DNA of 64,000 nucleotides from Bubalus kerabau (lineage: Eukaryota > Chordata > Mammalia > Artiodactyla > Bovidae), in assembly GCF_029407905.1 (NCBI RefSeq), contig NC_073632.1:57584964-57648963 (forward strand). Direction: 5' to 3'. Of the stretch, positions 58,090-64,000 are shown one piece after another. The number at the start of each line of letters is the position of its first letter. The stretch's first letter is position 1. A model generated the notes under the pieces. It was not told the origin of the DNA. It did not search any database and saw only the letters and a list, made by a program, of their open reading frames with translations. The position numbers and the translations under genes are program-made.

Positions 58090-58720
58090 AAACATCACTA
58101 TATTTCACCTCCAGATGCTTCAACATTCATCTCTAATGATAAGTATATTATCCTTCACAATCACAAGCAGAAATTTTAATATTGACACAATACTATTAAG
58201 TAGCATGCATGTTCCTATTCAGATGTTCCCCGTTGCCCAATTATTTCTTAAATAGCTTTTTTGGGTTTTTTTGGATTCAGGAGCCAATCAATAGTCACTT
58301 GTCCTACTTGGTTGTTATATCTCTTTTTTCTTCTTTAATCTAACACAGTTTATTAGTCTTTGGGGGATGATGGGGATAGATATAGAAGGAGCTGCTCTGT
58401 TGCTGATTTTTTTTTTTTTAGAATCCTGGATTGTTTTTAGAATGTCTCTCCATTTGAATTTGTATGCCTTGAATGCTTCTTTATGATTAATTTAGGTTAT
58501 ATATCTTGGGCAAGAATATTACATAGATGTTGTATATTCCTTGTTGAATCACATCAAAGGCACGTGGTGCCAGTTTTTGCTGTCAGTGTTGTTAAATGTG
58601 GTGATCTAGCAAGAATATAGCTCTCAAATCAATTTCCCCATATATTGCTTCCAACAAGCAGTCATTCAATAATTCTAGCATCCAAGGATGATCTTAACAG
58701 GCCAAATGATTTTATAATGC
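58090..58720 (-). mobile_element. Old L1 (L1M-type) fragment
   Basis: Collinear minus-strand resemblance to an older L1 3' region: ATTGACACAATACTATTAAG, TTTAATCTAACACAGTTTAT, ATTAATTTAGGTTATATATC then GGGCAAGAATATTACATAGA. Non-coding. Confidence 0.65.
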
Positions 58721-58934
58721 TCATAAAATGATGACTTTCTGTTTCTATCATTCTTTCTACATTTATTCATTGGCTTTTTAAAAATTTAATAAAGAAGCTT
58801 TTCCTTTTTTCCATCTCTCTCTCTAAAAAAGCTTTAAAGTATTTTGGGCTCATGAGCATTTTAAAAATATTTACTGAGTTATTGTCTATTCTTGTCGTTC
58901 TTCGTTTTGACTCAGTGGTAATTGTTTATGTATA

Positions 58935-59055
58935 AGCTGTCTCCATTAGACTGTGAGCCTCTTGAATATGAGCCATAGAGTCATGTCGTGTGGAGTTTTC
59001 TGTTGCCTAACCCACATAGTACACTCTATACATTTTTATCCAATGAATGGATGAC
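58935..59055 (+). mobile_element. L2 LINE 3' end
   Basis: ATTAGACTGTGAGCCTCTTG and the final TTTTTATCCAATGAATGGAT pattern of L2 tails. Confidence 0.6.
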
Positions 59056-59099
59056 TATAACCACCAGATTATCTATCAAATTTGTTCATAGTTTTTAGC

Positions 59100-59380
59100 A
59101 ACTAAAGCAATGAGATACTATTTATTATTTATCAATTTGACAAATATTCAAGCATTTTAATACTCATTTTTATATTACTATATGTTGGATTTTAAAATGT
59201 AAAATGCTTCTGGAGGATAATTTAATAACATGTATTAAAAGTCTTTAAGGAATAATGGCTAAGATGAGATGAAAATGATCAGAGCTAAAACACTGCCAAG
59301 TTTATAAGACATAGATAAAACATATATGTCCTTTGATGCAACAATTCTACTTCTAGTGGTATGAGGGATGCATTTTTTGA
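59100..59380 (+). mobile_element. Possible old L1 fragment
   Basis: CAATGAGATACTATTTATTATTT-like start and CAACAATTCTACTTCTAGTG end are in the order seen in L1 ORF2 3' regions; the middle is heavily diverged. Confidence 0.45.
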
Positions 59381-60334
59381 GACATTAAACCAATGTGCTG
59401 TGTGGCAATCCCCCTTTTAGAGTTGTTTGGCAGCTGCCCCACCCAACGGATCAGCGGAATTCATTGCCACAGGGAAGTGGGTGGGGGACTGCCAAAAAAA
59501 GGGGACTCCTTGCCCAACTTTAAATTTCAAAACATAAGTTATTGAATCCACAGTGAATTAATAGCCTAAAAGCAAATACTTTTGATTTTTCAAAAGCCAG
59601 ACTTTAATAAGAAACGGGAAAAGTTTGTATATTTCAATGTCAGAACTTAAAGACCTGACCATGGAATAGATGATAAAGCAGGGAAAAATCTAGAATATTA
59701 TGTAAGCCTTTCCTGGGGCTAAAGAGGAGAAACCAGAGAGAAAGGGAGAGAAGGCAAGGAGTCAAAGGCAAATGTTCTTGTTTCCACCCTTCCTGTTGGA
59801 ACATCACAGAAAGCGAGTGTTTTGAACGGGAAGCCAAAGCGTGTGCTCTGTTTTTCATTTCCTGCCCTTTCAGGAGACTTGCAGAGTGCCCTTTGCCAGC
59901 GGGAGAGTAAAAGTGGCAACACAACTAGCTTAAAGTAGAGAGGGATCAGGTCTCCATGGGCTGTATACAGCCAGCATCAGACAAAGATTGTCAAAGGCCC
60001 AGGGAAGAATTCTGTCCATAGCTGAGAAGTAAAGTGATGCCTCTTTCAAGGACGGTAGCTGGTGAAGAGGAAACCAGAAGGTGGGCATCACTGTGCTGAG
60101 GGTGAGGAGTGGACAAGCTTCCAGACCTGTCCCGGGAATGGCCCAGGCCAGAGAATAGATCAAGGGTTTTATTAGCTGCAGACTTTGCACTGGAGGCTGT
60201 ACAACTTCACACTGGTGCCCAGTGACCAGTAGAATGAGACCTTCTCCCACAGAATGGCTCCATTTACAAGCTACCCCTGCACTGAGATGGCGTCTTGGGA
60301 AGGAGGAGGGGAAGTTTGAAACCTTCAAGAGAAG
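59381..60334. other. Unique sequence, no gene seen
   Basis: Open frames of 94, 67 and 132 codons on the minus strand at 59640-60328 overlap in different frames with no family resemblance. Confidence 0.5.
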
Positions 60335-60425
60335 AGGTATAGTTGTCCCTTGGTATCTGTGGGGGATTGGTTCCAGGACTCTTATGGATACAAAATCCTC
60401 CGATGCTCAAGTCCCTTATACAGAA
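60335..60425. mobile_element. Tigger-like (pogo/Tc1-mariner) DNA transposon fragment
   Basis: AGTTGTCCCTTGGTATCTGT then GGGGGATTGGTTCCAGGACT and GATGCTCAAGTCCCTTATAC match the terminal part of a Tigger-type element. A related CTGCCCTCCATATCTG word at 60450-60465 may belong to a second end. Confidence 0.65.
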
Positions 60426-60502
60426 AGACACAGTACAAGGAAGACAGCTGCCCTCCATATCTGTAGTTGGGAAACCCATGGAAGGAAGAGGTGTATTGCC
60501 GA

Positions 60503-60714
60503 GGTGTACTCAGTTGCTCAGTTGTGTCTGACTCTTTGCAACCCCATGGACTGTATGCAGCCAGCCAGGCTCCTCTGTTCATGGAATTTTCCAGGTAAGA
60601 ATGCTGGAATGGGTTGTCATTTCCTTCTCCAGGGGTATTCCTGACCCAGGGATTGAACCAAGGCATTTAAACATTGGCAGGCGGATTTTTTATTGCTGAG
60701 CCACCTAGGAAGCC
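60503..60714 (-). mobile_element. Bov-tA SINE
   Basis: Reverse Bov-tA, complete, with the head damaged (AACCAAGGCATTTAAACATTG). Possible short TSD attgccgag near 60496 and attgcctag near 60717. Confidence 0.9.
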
Positions 60715-60764
60715 CCATTGCCTAGTTAGGTGGCTTCAGTTTTGAACTAACTATATTTACGCTT

Positions 60765-62610
60765 TACTACCGTGTGAGATGAGTGCAATTGTGCGGTAGT
60801 TTGAGCATTCTTTGGCATTACTTTTCTTTGGGATTGGAATGAATACTGACCTTTTCCAGTCCTGTGGCCACTGCTGAGTTTTCCAAATTTGCTGGCATAT
60901 TGAGTGCAGCACTTTCACAGCATCATCTTTCAGGATTTAGAATAGCTCAACTGGAATTCCATCACCTCCATTAGCTTTGTTCGTAGTGATGCTTTCTAAG
61001 GCCCACTTGACTTCACATTCCAGGATGTCTGGCTCTAGGTCAGTGATCACACCATCATGATTATCTGGGTCGGGAAGCTCTTTTCTGTACAGTTCTTCTG
61101 TGTATTCTTGCCATCTCTTCTTAATATCTTTTGCTTCTATTAGATCCATACCATTTCTGTCCTTTATCGAGCCCATCTTTGCATGAAATGTTCCTTTGGT
61201 ATCTCTGATTTTCTTGAAGAGATCCCTAGTCTTTCCCATTCTGTTGTTTTCCTCTATTTCTTTGCATTGATCGCTGAAGAAGGCTTTCTTATCTCTTCTT
61301 GCTATTCTTTGGAACTCTGCATTCAGATGTTTATATCTTTCCTTTTCTCCATTGCTTTCCGCTTCTCTTCTTTTCACAGCCAGGCTTCAGCAATATGTGA
61401 ACCGTGAACTTCCTGATGTTCAAGCTGGTTTTAGAAAAGGCAGAGGAACCAGAGATCAAATTGCCAACATCGCTGGATCATGGAAAAAGCAAGAGAGTTC
61501 CAAAAAAACATCTATTTCTGCTTTATTGACTATGTCAAAGCCTTTGACTGTGTGGATCACAATAAACTGTGGAAAATTCTGAAAGAGATGGGAATACCAG
61601 AACACCTGATCTGCCTCTTGAGAAATTTGTATGCAGGTCAGGAAGCAACAGTTAGAACTGGACATGGAACAACAGACTGGTTCCAAATAGGAAAAGGAGT
61701 TCGTCAAGGCTGTATATTGTCACCCTGTTTATTTAACTTATATGCAGAGTACATCATGAGAACGCTGGACTGGAAGAAACACAAGCCGGAATCAAGATTG
61801 CTGGGAGAAATATCAATAACCTCAGATAGGCAGATGACACCACCCTTATGGCAGAAAGTGAAGAGGAACTCAAAAGCCTCTTGATGAAAGTGAAAGTGGA
61901 GAGTGAAAAAGTTGGCTTAAAGCTCAACATTCAGAAAACGAAGATCATGGCATCAGGTCCCATCACTTCATGGGAAATAGATGGGGAAACAGTGGAAACA
62001 GTGTCAGACTTTATTTTTCTGGGCTCTAAAATCACTACAGATGGTGACTGCAGCCATGAAATTAAAAGACGCTTACTCCTTGGAAGGAAAGTTATGACCA
62101 ACCTAGATAGCATATTCAAAAGCAGAGACATTACTTTGCCAACAAAGGTTCGTCTAGTCAAGGCTATGGTTTTTCCTGTGGTCATATATGGATGTGAGAG
62201 TTGGACTGTGAAGAAGGCTGAGCACTGAAGAATTGATGCTTTTGAACTGTGGTGTTGGAGAAGACTCTTGAGAGTCCCTTGGACTGCAAGGAGATCCAAC
62301 CAGTCCATTCTGAAGGAGATCAGCCCTGGGATTTCTTTGGAAGGAATGATGCTAAAGCTGAAACTCCAGTACTGTGGCCACCTCATGCGAGGAGTTGACT
62401 CATTGGAAAAGACTCTGATGCTGGGAAGGACTGGGGGCAAGAGGAGAAGGGGACGACGGAGGATGAGATGGCTGGATGGCATCACTGACTTGATGGACAT
62501 GAGTCTCAGTGAACTCCGGGAGTTGGTGTTGGACAGGGAGGCCTGGCGTGCTCGATTCATGGGGTCACAAAGAGTCGGACATGACTGAGAGACTGATCTG
62601 ATCTGATCTG
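60765..62610. mobile_element. BovB LINE with a 5' inversion (twin priming)
   Basis: 60765-61378 is BovB in minus orientation; 61379-62610 is BovB in plus orientation to the 3' tail. The inverted part stops, in element order, about 20 bp before the point where the plus part starts (GCCAGGCTTCAGCAATATG). TSD atatttacgctt at 60753-60764 and atatttacactt at 62611-62622, one mismatch. The tail is (GATCT)n-like rather than (ACTGA)n. Confidence 0.93.
60937..62588. pseudogene. BovB reverse transcriptase pseudogene, split by inversion
   Basis: Inverted part: minus-strand frame 61377-60937 reads YKHLNAEFQRIARRDKKAF to NGGDGIPVELF, the region before and at the start of RT. Plus part: 61480-61884 has box A (CFIDYVKAFDCVDHNKL) and GKGVRQGCILSPCLF; then a frame change. 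The YADD tyrosine codon is a stop (TAG at 61827-61829), followed by Ala-Asp-Asp. 61848-62228 and 62268-62588 carry the C-terminal region. It cannot encode RT. Confidence 0.92.
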
Positions 62611-62650
62611 ATATTTACACTTGAAAAGGACTTAGTTAAACTGGTGACTA

Positions 62651-62758
62651 GGAGGAGGGCATGGTAACCCACTCCAGTATTCTTGCCTGGAGAATCCCCA
62701 TGCACAGAGGAGCCTACAGTCCATGGACATAAAGAGTCAGACATGACACAGCAGCTAA
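62651..62758 (+). mobile_element. Bov-A part SINE
   Basis: A region without a tRNA head: ATGGTAACCCACTCCAGTAT to GAGTCAGACATGACACAGC, with a short deletion near 62718. Confidence 0.88.
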
Positions 62759-62786
62759 GCACAGCACAGCACAGCACAGCACAGCA
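62759..62786. repeat. (GCACA)n tail microsatellite
   Basis: Five to six units at the 3' end of the Bov-A copy, grown from the SINE tail. Confidence 0.95.
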
Positions 62787-62929
62787 ACTTGATTATCTTT
62801 AATTAGCCAATTTAAAGTTTTTCAACTATTGAGTGAGAATACAGATTCCTCAGCAAGATCATATCAATTAAATAAGAATAAAAAAATTAATAAGAAGTAA
62901 CAAATAAGAAAGTATTTTTTTACACACCA

Positions 62930-63170
62930 ACTTGCAGTAAGGCAGTTTCTACCCTATAGCATAAGTAATTTATCCCAAGGAAATGATCAGATAAGCACAC
63001 AAAATGTGTTTACAAAAATGAATAAATTGGAGACACCGTGATACCACATAAAGTATGGTACAATTTTTTATGAGTTATTGGGCAACATTAAGAACAGCCT
63101 TATAGTGTTATGTTTATTGATATGGCAATATGTTCATAACACGAGTTTCACACACAGGAGTCCTATTACC
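62930..63170 (+). mobile_element. Old L1 fragment
   Basis: AATTTATCCCAAGGAAATGA, TTTACAAAAATGAATAAATT and AAAGTATGGTACAATTTTTT are in the order of L1 ORF2 3' sequence. Highly diverged. Confidence 0.55.
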
Positions 63171-63289
63171 CTGTCATATTTTTTTTAAATAGATTTCTTC
63201 ATTATTTTAACCCCAACCCCTGAATTTTCCACCTGATTCTTTATTTGATCCTTTAAAACCAGTTAGTCCCACTTGTAACTATTGTATTA

Positions 63290-63425
63290 ATTTTTCCATG
63301 TGTGGGTGTGTGACATTTTCTAAGCAATGACAGTACAGGTATTATATCTATTTTATTTATGCTTATCTACTCAATTCTCCAGTACAATACCTGGTTTGGA
63401 GTAGTCAGCAGACATTTGTTGAAAA
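63290..63425 (+). mobile_element. Possible L2/MIR tail
   Basis: CCAGTACAATACCTGGTTTG then AGCAGACATTTGTTGAA is an L2-type 3' end. Confidence 0.45.
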
Positions 63426-64000
63426 GCTAAAAAAATTTTTTAATAGAATAAATATTAAAAATCCAAATTATAAACACATTTACAGCAGCATTTTATTATG
63501 AAAATACTAGAAAAATACATTTATAAATATACATGAAAAAATCTAGGCATATATAGATATATATATAATTATTATAGGAAGGTAGAAATGAAGGTGATCT
63601 GAATTTATTTCTTTAAATGTATCTTTTCCTTTTTCCATAGTGAATAAGAATTTGCCCTATAGTAATTTTGAGGATGTATTTCTAGATGGATTGCAAATTA
63701 TTTTAGCATGTACAGTAATAATTTTGGTCTTAAAAGCATCTCTTTATATACATTATTTTTTTTAAATAGTACTGTTTCACATTCATTTCTTACTCAAAAC
63801 ATATACAATTATTAGATTCTAAATGTTGAGTCATAAAACACTTAACAGTCAAGTTCGTTATGTTTGAAAAGATTCAATTGGCTTGTATATTTTATATCCC
63901 TGTATTTGTTTCTTTTTCCTGGTTCACTTATGGGCCAAACTATAAGATATTCTTCCATTTGTAAATTGGTCAGGAGAAGATCATTACATTTTAGGGGTGG
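63426..64000. other. AT-rich unique sequence
   Basis: No repeat or coding sequence recognised up to the window edge; short ATATAT runs near 63550-63570. Confidence 0.5.

Noticed and set aside
61931..62560. 209-codon minus-strand open frame
   Set aside because: It is the antisense of BovB coding sequence; the same shadow appears opposite the other BovB copies.
1..64000. CRISPR array, prokaryotic operon, phage or plasmid system
   Set aside because: The repeat content is entirely mammalian; no spaced short repeats, ribosome-binding sites or bacterial genes are present.
1..64000. Endogenous retrovirus (LTR pair or gag/pol/env remnants)
   Set aside because: I found no LTR pair and no retroviral coding remnants; the RT sequences here are BovB and L1 type. 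The 173-bp direct repeat at 41229/42259 is too short and lacks an internal region to be called an LTR pair.

Overview
The window is ordinary mammalian nuclear DNA from a ruminant, almost certainly a bovid (cattle, buffalo, sheep, goat or a relative). The evidence is the repeat set: BovB (RTE-type LINE) copies, BovA2 and Bov-tA SINEs, CHR-type tRNA-derived SINEs and ruminant-type L1 3' ends, over a background of old mammalian L1, L2, MIR and a Tigger-like fragment. I find no intact protein-coding gene, exon, RNA gene, CRISPR array or prokaryotic-style operon. The only recognisable coding sequence is decayed LINE protein (BovB endonuclease and reverse transcriptase, and an L1 ORF2 C-terminus). 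It could be intergenic or lie inside a large intron; the sequence does not say which.

Layout. 1-2.1 kb: a BovB endonuclease fragment beside an old L1 split by a Bov-A SINE. 2.1-5.2 kb: repeat-free. 5-10.5 kb: scattered SINEs, two L1 3' ends, a BovB 3' end and a CHR SINE. 11-14.2 kb: mostly unique. 14.2-24.7 kb: SINE-rich, with a head-to-head Bov-tA pair, two Bov-tAs inserted in series at one target, a Bov-tA inside a Bov-tA and a cluster of nuclear-receptor-like half-sites. 24.7-30.7 kb: mostly unique, with MIRs and an L1 insertion that looks like a 3' transduction. 30.7-35.2 kb: BovB ends, BovA2, and a CHR SINE split by BovB. 35.2-38.8 kb: a repeat-poor block with homeodomain-like motifs. 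39-45.8 kb: a dense block with an unclassified 173-bp direct duplication, an inverted BovA2 pair, a three-step serial insertion and a 1.8-kb BovB. 46-55 kb: mostly unique, with a 382-bp palindrome of unknown family, an L1 3' UTR, an L2 and another conserved-looking stretch. 55.1-58.1 kb: an old L1 carrying a 1.9-kb BovB and a Bov-tA that itself carries a BovA2. 58-64 kb: old L1/L2, then a BovB with a twin-priming 5' inversion, SINE tails and AT-rich DNA.

Nothing here works together as a pathway; the biology on show is retrotransposition. Many insertions have target-site duplications (TSDs) that can be read by eye, so insertion order can be reconstructed. The best leads are the palindrome at 47228-47609, the duplication at 41229-41403/42259-42431, the L1 3' transduction at 27309-27525 and the inverted BovB at 60753-62622. 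I do not see a new multi-gene system. Family assignments come from remembered consensus patterns, not a search; boundaries are approximate unless a TSD is given.
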